Numbered from the stretch's first letter, positions 28,853 to 37,998 are shown. The stretch: 64,000 nucleotides of DNA from Commensalibacter papalotli (ex Servin-Garciduenas et al. 2014) (GCF_000527695.1 NZ_ATSX01000001.1:434001-498000); one strand, 5' to 3'. A program made the numbers and translations. Notes: generated by a model not told the origin, from the sequence alone.

Positions 28853-29770
28853 TTAGCTTTTGAAAATATTAATAATTTTATCTAGCATTGCCAAGGCATC
28901 TTCACGTTTGCGTTGGAATGTATTACGCCCGATGATGGCACCACTTGCACCACCATCATTAAGTCCTTGGAACGTATTAAATAATGTTTCTTCACTGGTT
29001 TGCTCACCACCTGAGAACAGAACTAAACGTCGACCAGCAAATGCGGATTGCATAATATGTTCAGTGCGTTTCGCAAGTGTTGAAATATCAATTTTTTGAT
29101 CTTCATATACTTTTTTAGCAGCCCCTAAACATAAATGATCTGAAGGGGGTTTAACTTTAATGATATGCGCACCCATTTGAGCAGCGATATGTGCAGCATA
29201 AGCACAAATATCAACAGCAGTTTCTCCTGCTTTATCAAGGAATGGGCCTCCTCTAGGATAACTCCATACAACAGCAAGTAATCCTGCGTCTTTGGCTTCT
29301 TGGATTAAATTTTGTAAGATATCCATTTGTTCATAACAATAATCACTACCGGGATAGATGGTGTAACCAATACCAATACATCCTAAACGCAAGGCTTCTT
29401 TAACAGAACCAGTGATAGCTTGATTTTTGACGTCATTTAAACTGTTTGCATTGTTAAGTTTTAAAATAGTAGGGATTTGACTGCCATATGTAAAAGCACC
29501 ACATTCCAAAGCACCTAAAGGTGCTGCGTAAGCACTTAAGCCAGCATCAATCGCCATTTGATAATGATAATGTGGGTCATATGCCGCGGGATTGGCAGCA
29601 AATGAGCGTGCAGGCCCATGTTCCATGCCTTGATCCACAGGCAGAATAAGTAATTTTCCTGTACCACCAAGTTTACCGTGCATTAAAAGACGTGTCAGAT
29701 TGTTTTTTGTTGCTGCGTTATCGGCTTCATAATTTTCAAGGATACGCTTCACTTGAGGGGTTAGTTTCAT
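28853..29770 (-). CDS. fbaB: Class I fructose-bisphosphate aldolase (FbaB/DhnA type)
   Basis: 305 residues of the archaeal-type class I aldolase family. It cleaves fructose-1,6-bisphosphate through a Schiff base. Visible landmarks are LLILPVDQGMEHGPARSF (about 41-58), GALECGAFTYG, WSYPRGGPFLDKAGETA and HIIKVKPPSDHL, which holds the probable Schiff-base lysine, and the C-terminal phosphate loop SGGEQTSEE with GASGAIIGRNTFQR. The assigned start is ATG 29770. It stands alone, flanked by gene-free or weakly annotated DNA. Confidence 0.93.
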   Translation of the reverse strand: MKLTPQVKRILENYEADNAATKNNLTRLLMHGKLGGTGKLLILPVDQGMEHGPARSFAANPAAYDPHYHYQMAIDAGLSAYAAPLGALECGAFTYGSQIPTILKLNNANSLNDVKNQAITGSVKEALRLGCIGIGYTIYPGSDYCYEQMDILQNLIQEAKDAGLLAVVWSYPRGGPFLDKAGETAVDICAYAAHIAAQMGAHIIKVKPPSDHLCLGAAKKVYEDQKIDISTLAKRTEHIMQSAFAGRRLVLFSGGEQTSEETLFNTFQGLNDGGASGAIIGRNTFQRKREDALAMLDKIINIFKS

Positions 29771-29868
29771 GCTTAATTACCTGTTTAGAATTTAAGATAT
29801 ACACGAAACTTATTACTGTTTGTTTAAAAAGGCCATTCATATTATAGTGAGCATCAAGTAGATATATT

Positions 29869-30360
29869 TTAAATGAGGTGATTATTCTTAAAGTTCAAAT
29901 CTAATAAATTAAACGTATTCGGTTTAGTATGCCAAATAGTAGCTCCTAGTGTTTGGGCACGATTTTGTATCGTGTTAAATTGGCTAGATTTCGATTCGAA
30001 AAAAATATGTTTTTGCCCCATTCTAAGGGATGCCATGGCTAATCCAGCATGGTCAAAGCAATCCAAAATATGAATAACAGAATATTGATGCAATATATCC
30101 ACTGCTTTATTTATAAATGATAACCACCAGCGGACACCTATGTAAGTTATAGCATTTGGAGGGGATAGGAGGTAAACGCAGGGGGCTATTTTTTGAGTAT
30201 TTTGTATAATATAACTTGTTTTTTTGGCAATCTCTGCAATAAAGTAAATATGTGCAAAATGGTTTACAATAAAACAAGGTGTTTGTGTTCGCATTAAATA
30301 ATTATTTAATGATGTTGTGAATAGTTTTTTTTGTAGAAAAGTATAAGGATTTTCTGTCAT
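29869..30360 (-). CDS. Conserved-looking protein of unknown function
   Basis: 163 residues, not recognised. No signal peptide or membrane helix is clear. The middle and end, with VIHILDCFDHAGLAMASLRMGQKHIFFES and AQTLGATIWHTKP, read like an alpha/beta fold in which a position is looked up and compared, but no catalytic motif can be named. It lies divergent from the zapA group, about 130 bases away, and downstream of nothing obvious. The ATG at 30360 lacks a good ribosome site. The protein-like composition and length argue for a real gene. Confidence 0.6.
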   Translation of the reverse strand: MTENPYTFLQKKLFTTSLNNYLMRTQTPCFIVNHFAHIYFIAEIAKKTSYIIQNTQKIAPCVYLLSPPNAITYIGVRWWLSFINKAVDILHQYSVIHILDCFDHAGLAMASLRMGQKHIFFESKSSQFNTIQNRAQTLGATIWHTKPNTFNLLDLNFKNNHLI

Positions 30361-30490
30361 TATTATAAAAAGTTTTGGTTACAATAATTATGTATTTGAT
30401 TAGCTTTTAGTGTAATAAATATTTAGATAGAGAACCTTTAGAAAATAGTAAAGTTATTTGTTAGCTATAATAACAAGGGGTACAAAAGAC

Positions 30491-30745
30491 GTGGTGCAAT
30501 CAGACACGATGAATATCAATGTACAAGATGATAATATAGAGTTGTCTCCTTCATCCCATACGATGAATCCTTCTGAACAACGTTTGGAAAAAGCACTTAA
30601 TTATATAGAAAATTTTTTAGAAGAGCAAAAAAATCAGTTAAATACAGAACCTGATTTAAATAATAAAGATGTTGTTCTTGCGAATTTAGATATATTGATT
30701 TCACGTATGCAAGATATATTACAACAATTTGATAGCGTAGAATAA
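30491..30745 (+). CDS. Small acidic coiled-coil protein upstream of zapA
   Basis: About 84 residues. The second half forms a probable coiled coil (SEQRLEKALNYIENFLEEQ and ANLDILISRMQDILQQF). It is encoded 24 bases before zapA. Small proteins of this kind precede zapA in other alphaproteobacteria, where they may take part in cell division, but I do not recognise a named family. The start is uncertain: GTG 30491 has aagggg ten bases upstream; TTG 30458 and ATG 30509 are alternatives in the same frame. Confidence 0.65.
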   Translation: MVQSDTMNINVQDDNIELSPSSHTMNPSEQRLEKALNYIENFLEEQKNQLNTEPDLNNKDVVLANLDILISRMQDILQQFDSVE

Positions 30746-30769
30746 TTTAAAATATTAGAGAATTAATAA

Positions 30770-31111
30770 ATGGCGCAGGTAACGATTTCTATTAATGGGT
30801 ATGGATATACAGTTGGATGCACGGATGGACAAGAGCCTCACTTGCAAGCAATGGCAAAAGTCGTAGAACAACATATCGATCAGATTCGTAAAATTGGTGG
30901 GCAAAGTGGTGAAGGTAGGATATTGGCTTTGGCCAGCTTGTTAATAGCGGATAAATTACATGATATGGAAATTTATATTACCAATTTAGAAAAACAGTTA
31001 GATAAACAAAAATTAAAACAGCTTAAACAAGAAAACGAAGAACTCAAAAAAAGCCTAAATGATCTTGCAGATCGCGCAGAATCTATTGCAGGAAAATTAA
31101 ATCTATCATAA
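30770..31111 (+). CDS. zapA: Cell division protein ZapA
   Basis: 113 residues. ZapA binds FtsZ and bundles its filaments. The globular N-terminal part (VTISINGYGYTVGCTDGQEPHLQAMAKVVE) is followed by the helical region ILALASLLIADKLHDME and a long C-terminal coiled coil rich in Lys, Glu and Leu, somewhat longer than in E. coli. The 6S RNA gene lies directly after the stop, then the 5-formyl-THF cyclo-ligase gene, the arrangement seen across proteobacteria. Confidence 0.9.
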   Translation: MAQVTISINGYGYTVGCTDGQEPHLQAMAKVVEQHIDQIRKIGGQSGEGRILALASLLIADKLHDMEIYITNLEKQLDKQKLKQLKQENEELKKSLNDLADRAESIAGKLNLS

Positions 31112-31114
31112 CAT

Positions 31115-31282
31115 ACCGCTATGGGGCTGCCTGGTTTGTTAGGTAAAACATACTCCCGGGCCGATAATCACTTCCAAGGGAACTGGCGCTGTCGTGACCG
31201 TGGTCTCGTTATACTGGTACCCACCTGTATTGACAGGTCTGGAAGAGTTGATAAACCGACGGCTAAGGTGGCTTCATTTTAA
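31115..31282 (+). ncRNA. ssrS: 6S RNA
   Basis: The roughly 170 bases between zapA and the 5-formyl-THF cyclo-ligase gene are markedly more GC-rich than the surrounding gaps and hold no open frame. This is the conserved position of ssrS. The sequence has the expected elements: a closing region in the 5' and 3' parts, a central single-stranded area around cgttatactggtaccc, and a hairpin acctgt-attg-acaggt near 31230-31245. 6S RNA binds the housekeeping RNA polymerase by mimicking an open promoter. The ends are approximate. Confidence 0.85.
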
Positions 31283-31290
31283 ATTAGTTG

Positions 31291-31860
31291 ATGTTAATGA
31301 TTGATATTTTACAAGAAAAATGTGATTTACGAAATAGGCTTAAATTATTAAGAAGCCAGTCGGATCAGTATCATAAACAATATACTTCATTTCTTATCCA
31401 AAATATAGTTGAGTTTATTCACAACTCGTGTGCTACAAAAGACGTTATTGCCTGTTTTTGGCCATTGGATAATGAAGCTGATCTACGCCCATTACTGCAT
31501 CAACTTATCCAATGTAATTATCAAGTTGCTCTACCTAAAACCCCTACCAAAGGAAATCCTCTAAGTTTTCATTTGTGGTCTCCAACAGTAACGATGCAAG
31601 AGGGGCGTTACAAAACAATGCATCCAAATACAGACATTATCGAGCCGAATTTCATTTTAGTTCCATTGATGGCTTTTGATCGTTGTGGTAATCGTCTTGG
31701 GTATGGTGGTGGGTATTATGATCGTACCTTACAACAATTTTCTGGGATAAATTGCGCTGGGGTTGCGTTTTCTTATCAAGAAGTGACACAGGTTCCAACA
31801 GAGAGATTCGACTTTGGGTTGCCTGTTATTATTACAGAGCAAGAAATTATTTATATATAA
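31291..31860 (+). CDS. fau: 5-formyltetrahydrofolate cyclo-ligase
   Basis: About 189 residues. The enzyme converts 5-formyl-THF to 5,10-methenyl-THF using ATP. The family motifs are the N-terminal LRNRLKLLRSQ and the C-terminal nucleotide loop RLGYGGGYYDRTL (about 133-145), followed by GVAFSYQEV. Two ATG codons, 31291 and 31297, are possible. It is directly downstream of 6S RNA, and the two are often cotranscribed. The ymdB-type gene starts ten bases after the stop. Confidence 0.92.
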   Translation: MLMIDILQEKCDLRNRLKLLRSQSDQYHKQYTSFLIQNIVEFIHNSCATKDVIACFWPLDNEADLRPLLHQLIQCNYQVALPKTPTKGNPLSFHLWSPTVTMQEGRYKTMHPNTDIIEPNFILVPLMAFDRCGNRLGYGGGYYDRTLQQFSGINCAGVAFSYQEVTQVPTERFDFGLPVIITEQEIIYI

Positions 31861-31870
31861 AGGGTTTACT

Positions 31871-32692
31871 GTGCGTATTGTTTTTTTAGGAGATATTGTT
31901 GGTCGCAGTGGCAGAGAAGTTGTTCTTCAAGAATTGCCGGCATTAAAAAATAAACTTGCTATCGATGTTGTTGTTGCGAATGCAGAAAATGCTAGTCATG
32001 GTTTTGGATTGTCCCCTGCAATTGCAGAGGATTTATTCAAAGCAGGTGTAGATGTTATTACGCTTGGAAATCACAGCTGGGATCGCAAAGATATCATTCC
32101 TTATATTCGCGAAAATCCCAAAATTATTCGCCCTTTGAATTATCCACCTAAAACTCCTGGGGCAGGGCATTATATTCATATGTTGCCTAATAATAAAAAG
32201 CTTTTAGTTATTAATGCGATGGGTCGTTTGTTTATGGATCCGTTGGATGATCCGTTTCGTATGATTGAGGAGCTAATTTCCAAATATCGTTTTGGCATTG
32301 ATGTGCATGCTATTTTAATCGATATCCATGCCGAAGCTACCAGTGAAAAGGCAGCATTAGCACATTATTTTGATGGCAAAGTATCGGTTGTAGTTGGAAC
32401 ACATACCCATATTCCCACTGCGGATTATCGTATTTTACCCTCTGGTACAGCGTTTCAAACGGATGCAGGAATGTGTGGGGATTATAATAGCGTTATTGGA
32501 ATGCAAAAAGAAGCCGCTATTTATCGGTTTGTCACGAAAATGTCTGGTATGCGTCTCAGTCCAGCAGAAGGACTTGCTACCTTATGTGGATTAGCCGTTG
32601 AAACAGACGATAGAACAGGGGCAGCTTTGCGTGTGGCACCTGTTCGATTAAAAGGCGACCTTGATCCTATTTTACCTAAATGGGATAAGTAA
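31871..32692 (+). CDS. ymdB: YmdB family metallophosphoesterase
   Basis: 273 residues. The calcineurin-like metal ligands are in FLGDIVG, VVANAENASHG, TLGNHSWD and HAEATSEK, and near the end VVGTHTHIPTAD. YmdB hydrolyses 2',3'-cyclic mononucleotides and in Bacillus influences biofilm and sporulation decisions. I start at GTG 31871, with aaggg upstream, giving VRIVFLGDIVG; the frame is open further upstream but overlaps the previous gene. It likely forms a unit with fau. Confidence 0.88.
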   Translation: MRIVFLGDIVGRSGREVVLQELPALKNKLAIDVVVANAENASHGFGLSPAIAEDLFKAGVDVITLGNHSWDRKDIIPYIRENPKIIRPLNYPPKTPGAGHYIHMLPNNKKLLVINAMGRLFMDPLDDPFRMIEELISKYRFGIDVHAILIDIHAEATSEKAALAHYFDGKVSVVVGTHTHIPTADYRILPSGTAFQTDAGMCGDYNSVIGMQKEAAIYRFVTKMSGMRLSPAEGLATLCGLAVETDDRTGAALRVAPVRLKGDLDPILPKWDK

Positions 32693-32702
32693 GACGAATA
32701 TC

Positions 32703-32742
32703 ATACTCTGTTTAGTTATTATGAATACGTTAAACAGAGTAT
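32703..32742. terminator. Hairpin between convergent ymdB and TonB-like genes
   Basis: A 12-base perfect inverted repeat (32703-32714 and 32731-32742) with arms atactctgttta and taaacagagtat and a 16-base loop, in the 54-base gap between two convergent stops. It can serve both directions. No long T run follows. Confidence 0.6.
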
Positions 32743-32746
32743 AATA

Positions 32747-34033
32747 TTATCGTCTTAATAAAATGTAATTCACGGTTAAATCTAACTCGAAGTGATCAGG
32801 TAAATCGGGTGGGATTTTAGGTAACTTGGCACCTCTAAACATACTTGTAATTGCAGTATCTAATGCATCTGAGCCTGAAGATCCTGTTAGGCTAACAGAT
32901 AAAACATAGCCATCTCTATTTAAAGCAACATGTACTGAGGCACTGCCGTCTTCTCCATTATTGGCTGCATCGGGTGGATAGTATAAATGTTGTCTGATCC
33001 ATGCATTAATAGCTGCTCCATAATCATCACTAACTCCTTGAATACTAATTTTTGCTGCATAGGGTACATTGATTTTGCCGTTTTTAACCAATGGGCCTGT
33101 AGACATATCAATACCTGAACGAGAGCCTTGAGGTAGCCTATGCGTTGCAGCTTTACGTCTTGATTTGTTGGGGTTTTCACTAAAATCAAGGCTTTGCATA
33201 TTTGCGAAAGGATTGTCAGAAGCTTTGGGAGCAGTTTGTTGTCTTCGTTGTTGGCGCGGTGGGGTATAGCGATAGGTATATTGATGCGTTTTGGCAGGTT
33301 GTTTTTTAGGAGTTTGAGTTTGTGGTTTAGGAATCATTAACGGCACATTGCCGGTATCTGGCAAAGGTTCGGTCTCAGGTTCAGGTGCCTCAACACTTTT
33401 CTCCTCGGGTGGAGGCGATGATATCTCAGGTATAGAGGCAAGTGGAGGTGGTGGAGGTTGACCCTCTTCACCAGTAAGACCTTCGCCTGTTAACCCGCTA
33501 GATCCTGTTTTGTCAGGGGCAAAAACGACCTCGACAGGTTGTCCTTGCTGACTATTTCCATTTGTGGAAGGATGAGGATAAACTAAATACCATATATAAA
33601 TTGCCGCAACTACCAAGATATGTGCTGTTAGTGAGCCTGCTAGATAAAGAATATCATAATGATTATAGGCATTATTTGTTGGTTGTAAAAGGGAGCCTGA
33701 AGCACAAACTTTTGGTAAGTTATTACTATTGTGTTTTAGAGAGGAAAGGGATGTTGTTGTAAACGCAGATGTTTGTTCTTGAGTTTGTTTCCCTTTTAAT
33801 TTTGTTAAACTCAGAGAGCTTTCCGGTCTAAAAGATTCTTTACGAAGTAAAGGAAAGCCAGCAAATATAATCTTATTTTTTGATGATTTTTTTATATATT
33901 GTGGACGTAGCGAGGAAACAAGATCTGGATTAATAGAATCACTAATAGGATAAGAAACAATAGATCCGACATAACGGTCACGCGGAGATACCGTAGGGGC
34001 TTTACGTTGCAAAGGCTTGTCGTTCTGCTTCAT
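32747..34033 (-). CDS. TonB-like energy transducer with long cytoplasmic N-terminus
   Basis: 428 residues. TonB proteins carry energy from ExbBD to outer-membrane receptors. A single membrane helix lies at about residues 128-152 (YLAGSLTAHILVVAAIYIW). A proline- and Glu-rich periplasmic linker follows, to about residue 290, then a TonB C-terminal domain (about 325-428, with INAWIRQHLYYPPDAANNGEDGSASVHVAL). The roughly 125 residues before the helix are unusual: most TonB proteins have fewer than 40. No exbB, exbD or receptor is adjacent, so it may use another motor or be a TolA-like protein. ATG 34033 lacks a strong ribosome site. Confidence 0.8.
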   Translation of the reverse strand: MKQNDKPLQRKAPTVSPRDRYVGSIVSYPISDSINPDLVSSLRPQYIKKSSKNKIIFAGFPLLRKESFRPESSLSLTKLKGKQTQEQTSAFTTTSLSSLKHNSNNLPKVCASGSLLQPTNNAYNHYDILYLAGSLTAHILVVAAIYIWYLVYPHPSTNGNSQQGQPVEVVFAPDKTGSSGLTGEGLTGEEGQPPPPPLASIPEISSPPPEEKSVEAPEPETEPLPDTGNVPLMIPKPQTQTPKKQPAKTHQYTYRYTPPRQQRRQQTAPKASDNPFANMQSLDFSENPNKSRRKAATHRLPQGSRSGIDMSTGPLVKNGKINVPYAAKISIQGVSDDYGAAINAWIRQHLYYPPDAANNGEDGSASVHVALNRDGYVLSVSLTGSSGSDALDTAITSMFRGAKLPKIPPDLPDHFELDLTVNYILLRR

Positions 34034-34194
34034 TCTGTTTTTTGTCTTCGCCTACTTTTAATTACTAAGAATTGTATCTAATATCATTTCATAGAGTAAA
34101 AACAAAGATATTGAAATGAAACAAAATCGTATTTTTTTAATATTTTTATACTCTTGATAAAAATGCAAGAATATAATTTTTTTTAGAGTAAATT

Positions 34195-34854
34195 ATGCTT
34201 GGCTGGCAAGAAAATATACAAAAAGCAATGCTCTTTTTGCAAGAGGCAGATCCAGACCTTGCAAAAGTAATGTGGTATGAAAAGACGTGTAGATTACAGG
34301 TTAAGGAAAAACAAGAACCTTATTTTGCATTACTAGAAGCTGTAGCTGGGCAACAACTTCATGCCAAAGCTGTAACGGCAATATTAAACCGGTTGAAAGC
34401 GTTAAATAATGGCAATTTACCAGATGCCCAGCAACTTTTAACCTTTAATGATACTGAGTTACGTAATTGTGGTTTTTCTTTTCGTAAAATTGCGACCTTA
34501 CAAAAACTCGCTTTGGCAACTATAGAGGAGCAAGTGCCTTCTTATATACAAGCACAAACGATGTCTGATCAAGAACTGATCGATTTATTAACACAGCTTC
34601 CTGGGGTTGGTGAGTGGACAGTGGAAATGTTTCTAATCTTTACATTGGGGCGTTTGGATATCATGCCTGTGCATGATTTTGGTATACGTGAAGGTTGGAA
34701 GATTTGTAAGAATTTAACCGAGCAACCTAAACCTAAAGAGTTAAAAGAAAAGACACTATCTTGGAGCCCCTATCGTTCCATAGGGGCTTGGTATTTATGG
34801 CGTGCTGTCGATCAAAAAAAGCCAAAAGAAAAGCAAAATCCATTAACTTTATAA
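34195..34854 (+). CDS. DNA-3-methyladenine glycosylase II-like protein
   Basis: 219 residues of the HhH-GPD base-excision family. The helix-hairpin-helix LTQLPGVGEWTVEMFLIF (about 128-145) is followed by the catalytic-type aspartate in MPVHDFGIREG. The size fits the compact AlkA-like enzymes that lack the N-terminal domain of E. coli AlkA. It would remove alkylated purines. The stop overlaps that of the quinone oxidoreductase gene on the other strand by six bases. Confidence 0.88.
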   Translation: MLGWQENIQKAMLFLQEADPDLAKVMWYEKTCRLQVKEKQEPYFALLEAVAGQQLHAKAVTAILNRLKALNNGNLPDAQQLLTFNDTELRNCGFSFRKIATLQKLALATIEEQVPSYIQAQTMSDQELIDLLTQLPGVGEWTVEMFLIFTLGRLDIMPVHDFGIREGWKICKNLTEQPKPKELKEKTLSWSPYRSIGAWYLWRAVDQKKPKEKQNPLTL

Positions 34855-35850
34855 ATCAGATAAATCAAGAATCATTTTTCCACTATGTTGCCCAGATTCC
34901 ATAATCTCATGTGCTTTACGAACCTCATTAAAAGGAAAAATTTGATGGATCAAAGGAGAAATCTTTCGCATAGCCAGTAAAGGCCATACATGTTCATAGA
35001 GGGCTTTGGCAATATGACCTTTGAAATCGGAGGATCTGGGTCGCAGAGTGCTTCCACATATTGTTAATCTTTTAGTAACAATCTTTGCCAAATTAACGTC
35101 ATTGGCTTTGATTCCGCCTTGAAAAGAAATAATGGCTAAGCGACCATCTTCGCTCAATGAATCAATATTTGCGTTTAAATAAGCTGCTCCCATAATATCT
35201 AAAATAATTTGAACACCTTTTTTCTCGGTTATTTCAGTAATACGTGTAACAAAATTTTCTTTCGTATAGTCAATGACCTCATCGGCGCCGAGTTTTTTAC
35301 AAATTTCACCTTTTTCTTGACTGCCAACGGTTGCATAAACGGTTGCTCCAAAATTTTTGGCTAATTGAATAGCTGCTGTGCCTATACCCCCACTGCCACC
35401 ATGAATCAAAACGCTTTCTCCAGCCTGAAGTTTGCCAATTTCAAATAAATTTGTCCACACTGTAAAAAAGGTTTCGGGTAATGCAGCCGCTTCATAAGCA
35501 TTAAAATCTTTTGGCCAAGGTAGGCATTGCTGTTCAGGAACAGCACAATATTGAGCATATCCACCGCCATTGGTTAATGCGCAAACGCGATCTCCTGGTT
35601 GAAAGATAGAAGAGGAGGGCGCCGTTACAATTTCACCAGCAATTTCTAAACCTAATAAAGGACTTGCTCCTTTAGGAGGAGGATATAACCCTTTGCGTTG
35701 CATGAGGTCAGGACGATTTATTCCAGCAGCAAAAACACGAATTAAAACCTCTCCTGATGCGCATTGTGGAATAGGGAGGAAGTTTATCATCAGTTCTTCT
35801 GGTCCACCAGGATTTTGGACAATAATAGCTTTCATCTGTTGTGCATTCAT
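34849..35850 (-). CDS. NAD(P)H quinone oxidoreductase, zinc-free MDR family
   Basis: 333 residues of the medium-chain dehydrogenase/reductase superfamily, PIG3/TP53I3-like group. The N-terminal GroES-like part (MKAIIVQNPGGPEELMI) has no zinc ligands. The Rossmann motif VLIHGGSGGIGTAAIQLAKNFGATVYATVGS is at about 141-171. It reduces quinones, probably with NADPH. The start is ATG 35850, with aagg about ten bases upstream; the frame is open for 16 more codons. It converges on the AlkA-like gene with overlapping stops and is divergent from ruvX. Confidence 0.88.
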   Translation of the reverse strand: MNAQQMKAIIVQNPGGPEELMINFLPIPQCASGEVLIRVFAAGINRPDLMQRKGLYPPPKGASPLLGLEIAGEIVTAPSSSIFQPGDRVCALTNGGGYAQYCAVPEQQCLPWPKDFNAYEAAALPETFFTVWTNLFEIGKLQAGESVLIHGGSGGIGTAAIQLAKNFGATVYATVGSQEKGEICKKLGADEVIDYTKENFVTRITEITEKKGVQIILDIMGAAYLNANIDSLSEDGRLAIISFQGGIKANDVNLAKIVTKRLTICGSTLRPRSSDFKGHIAKALYEHVWPLLAMRKISPLIHQIFPFNEVRKAHEIMESGQHSGKMILDLSDL

Positions 35851-35961
35851 GTCATGTTGCCTTATGAAAAAGAGTATCTTAAAAAATAATAGTAACATGA
35901 ATAAGTATAAAACTTTTTTTCAAGATTAAGTTAATAAAGTTTTTTATTACAGGTAGGTAAA

Positions 35962-36429
35962 ATGCTGTACGCAACCCCGTATGAATTAATACAACAACTT
36001 CCCAAAGGATATAGATTGTTAGGAATAGATCCTGGTTCCAAGCAAATTGGACTGGCTTTGTCCGATGTTTCTTTGATGTTGGCTTCACCCTTTGAAACCA
36101 TTAAACGAGGGAAAGTCGCTATTTTTGCTCAATATATACAGCAATTAGCACAAAAAGAACATGTTGGTGGGCTGGTTTGCGGATTGCCTCTTTCAATGGA
36201 TGGTGATTTTGGCCCAGCAGCGCAAGCTGCGAAAGACTGGATTAGCGCTGTGTCAATAGCCAGCCAATTGCCAGCATGTTTGTGGGATGAGCGTTTATCC
36301 AGCAGTGCAGTTAATCGTTTTCTTATACAAGAGGCCGATTTAAGCCGAAAAAAACGTAATGAAGTGGTAGATAAATTGGCAGCAAGCTATATGTTACAGG
36401 CTGCTTTGGACGTTGCTAAAAACCAGTGA
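35962..36429 (+). CDS. ruvX: RuvX/YqgF family Holliday junction resolvase-like protein
   Basis: 155 residues with an RNase H fold. Catalytic-type residues are the Asp in LGIDPGSKQIGLALSD (about 20-35) and those around LWDERLSS and VDKLAASYMLQ. YqgF is required for late 16S rRNA processing and is described as a putative Holliday junction resolvase. ATG 35962 follows aggtaggtaaa. The end overlaps the convergent lipoprotein gene by 14 bases. Confidence 0.92.
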   Translation: MLYATPYELIQQLPKGYRLLGIDPGSKQIGLALSDVSLMLASPFETIKRGKVAIFAQYIQQLAQKEHVGGLVCGLPLSMDGDFGPAAQAAKDWISAVSIASQLPACLWDERLSSSAVNRFLIQEADLSRKKRNEVVDKLAASYMLQAALDVAKNQ

Positions 36430-36793
36430 AGGTATTTTTGGTTGCAGATGTTGCCCCCAATGCGTTCAGATAAGAAACATATTGGTTAATCTTAATCTTG
36501 GCGTTGTCCTCTGATACCTTAGGGATCGGGTTTCGTTTATTATATTGCCCTCTAAACTCCATTAAAGCCTGATATGCTTCATATCGATAACGTTTAAGAC
36601 GTTCGAATGATGCTGGGTCAGGTTGCCCATATTGCCCATTAATATATTGTTCATTTAAAGTAAAGGCATCATTATAGTTTGTTTGGACTTTATCTATAAC
36701 AGCTACGTTTTTTTGTGATTGGCTGCATGCAACAAGTAAATTGCATATAAAAAATAAATAAGCGAATTTGTAAAAAGAATGGTTCAAGGTCAT
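36416..36793 (-). CDS. Small putative lipoprotein of unknown function
   Basis: 125 residues. A signal peptide with the lipobox LLVAC places lipidated Cys at about residue 23. The rest is helical and charged (PASFERLKRYRYEAYQALMEFR), with no recognised domain. I start at ATG 36793, since the longer frame begins with TTG. It overlaps the 3' end of ruvX on the opposite strand by 14 bases. The lipobox and the even codon use support a real gene. Confidence 0.65.
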   Translation of the reverse strand: MTLNHSFYKFAYLFFICNLLVACSQSQKNVAVIDKVQTNYNDAFTLNEQYINGQYGQPDPASFERLKRYRYEAYQALMEFRGQYNKRNPIPKVSEDNAKIKINQYVSYLNALGATSATKNTFTGF

Positions 36794-36906
36794 GTACAAT
36801 CACATATGATTATAAAATTAATATCTGTTGATTTTATAAGATAAAAAGAGGGTTAGAATGTGTTCATTCTAGTTATTAATATCAAACTTTGTAAATAATT
36901 TTATTT

Positions 36907-37884
36907 TTATATTTTATTAAAAAAATAATGAAACTCTTCCTCAGGTAGCTTTACGCCAATAAAAACGATTTCTGAGTAACGGTCTTCAGTATTATTCCAC
37001 TTCTCACCCCATTCACTGTTATAGATTTGTTGAACGCCTTGGAAGATCAATCGATGAGGGTTGTGTTGAATATTGAAAATTCCTTTATAGCGAATAAGTT
37101 GTTTTTCAAAAACTTTAAGAATTTTATTTATCAACCGAGATAGTTTATCCGCATCAAATGCTTGCTTTCGATGAATAACGAATGAATTTACTTTTGTGTC
37201 ATATGATATTTTATCGTCAATAATGGGGACGCATGAAAATAAAGAAGAGTTTGGTGATAGTTTAGGACTTAAAAAGTTTAATTCATCCAACAGCTTTAGA
37301 TCAAGTTGCCCGTGTTTAAGATTATAAATAGGAGCAACTTTGTTCATATGTTGTATTTGATTTACCAATGGTTCTAGAAGTTCTGTAGATAAATCAGTTT
37401 TACTGAGCAAGATTAAATCAGCCATAGCAATTTGAGCTTGAGTAACATTAAAATGTTTAAAATGATAAAGTGCATTAATAGCATCTACTATTGTGATTGT
37501 GCCTTTGATATCAAATCGCTTAGAAAATATTTCATGTGTTAAAAAAGTTCGTAGGATTGGCGATGGATCAGCCATACCTGTGCATTCAATGATTAGTTGT
37601 GTAAAGTTAACCTCTTTACGGTCTAATTGATCAAGAAGCTCTTTTAAAGAAACCTCTAACTCAGCATGGCTATTACAACAAATACATCCATTTTTTAATG
37701 TTGTAATATGTATTGCGGTATTACTACTAGATAAAAAACTTGTATCTATGGCTATATTTCCGAATTCATTTTCAATAATAGCAATTTTATGAGTGGTTTG
37801 GTGATACAGGATATAATTCAATAACGTTGTTTTTCCTGCCCCTAGAAAGCCACAAAGTATAAAAACAGGAATAGAGGGTATCAT
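36907..37884 (-). CDS. COG0523 (CobW/P47K) family GTPase
   Basis: 325 residues. Walker A GFLGAGKTT is at about residues 12-20. The metal-binding CxCC motif GCICC places Cys67, Cys69 and Cys70. The CobW C-terminal domain follows from about 215. Members act as metallochaperones, several for zinc (ZigA, ZNG1), others for cobalt. The cargo is not told by sequence here: there is no Zur box visible and no cobalamin gene nearby. ATG 37884 has ggaaat upstream. The fsa-like gene is 114 bases downstream on the same strand. Confidence 0.88.
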   Translation of the reverse strand: MIPSIPVFILCGFLGAGKTTLLNYILYHQTTHKIAIIENEFGNIAIDTSFLSSSNTAIHITTLKNGCICCNSHAELEVSLKELLDQLDRKEVNFTQLIIECTGMADPSPILRTFLTHEIFSKRFDIKGTITIVDAINALYHFKHFNVTQAQIAMADLILLSKTDLSTELLEPLVNQIQHMNKVAPIYNLKHGQLDLKLLDELNFLSPKLSPNSSLFSCVPIIDDKISYDTKVNSFVIHRKQAFDADKLSRLINKILKVFEKQLIRYKGIFNIQHNPHRLIFQGVQQIYNSEWGEKWNNTEDRYSEIVFIGVKLPEEEFHYFFNKI

Positions 37885-37998
37885 TATTAATTTCCGATGA
37901 TGAATAAAGCAATTTCATAACAAATAAAACGCGAAACATAAAAAATGCTCCGCGTTTGCTTAAATGATCTAGATTAAAAAATAAAGTAAAATGATGTA

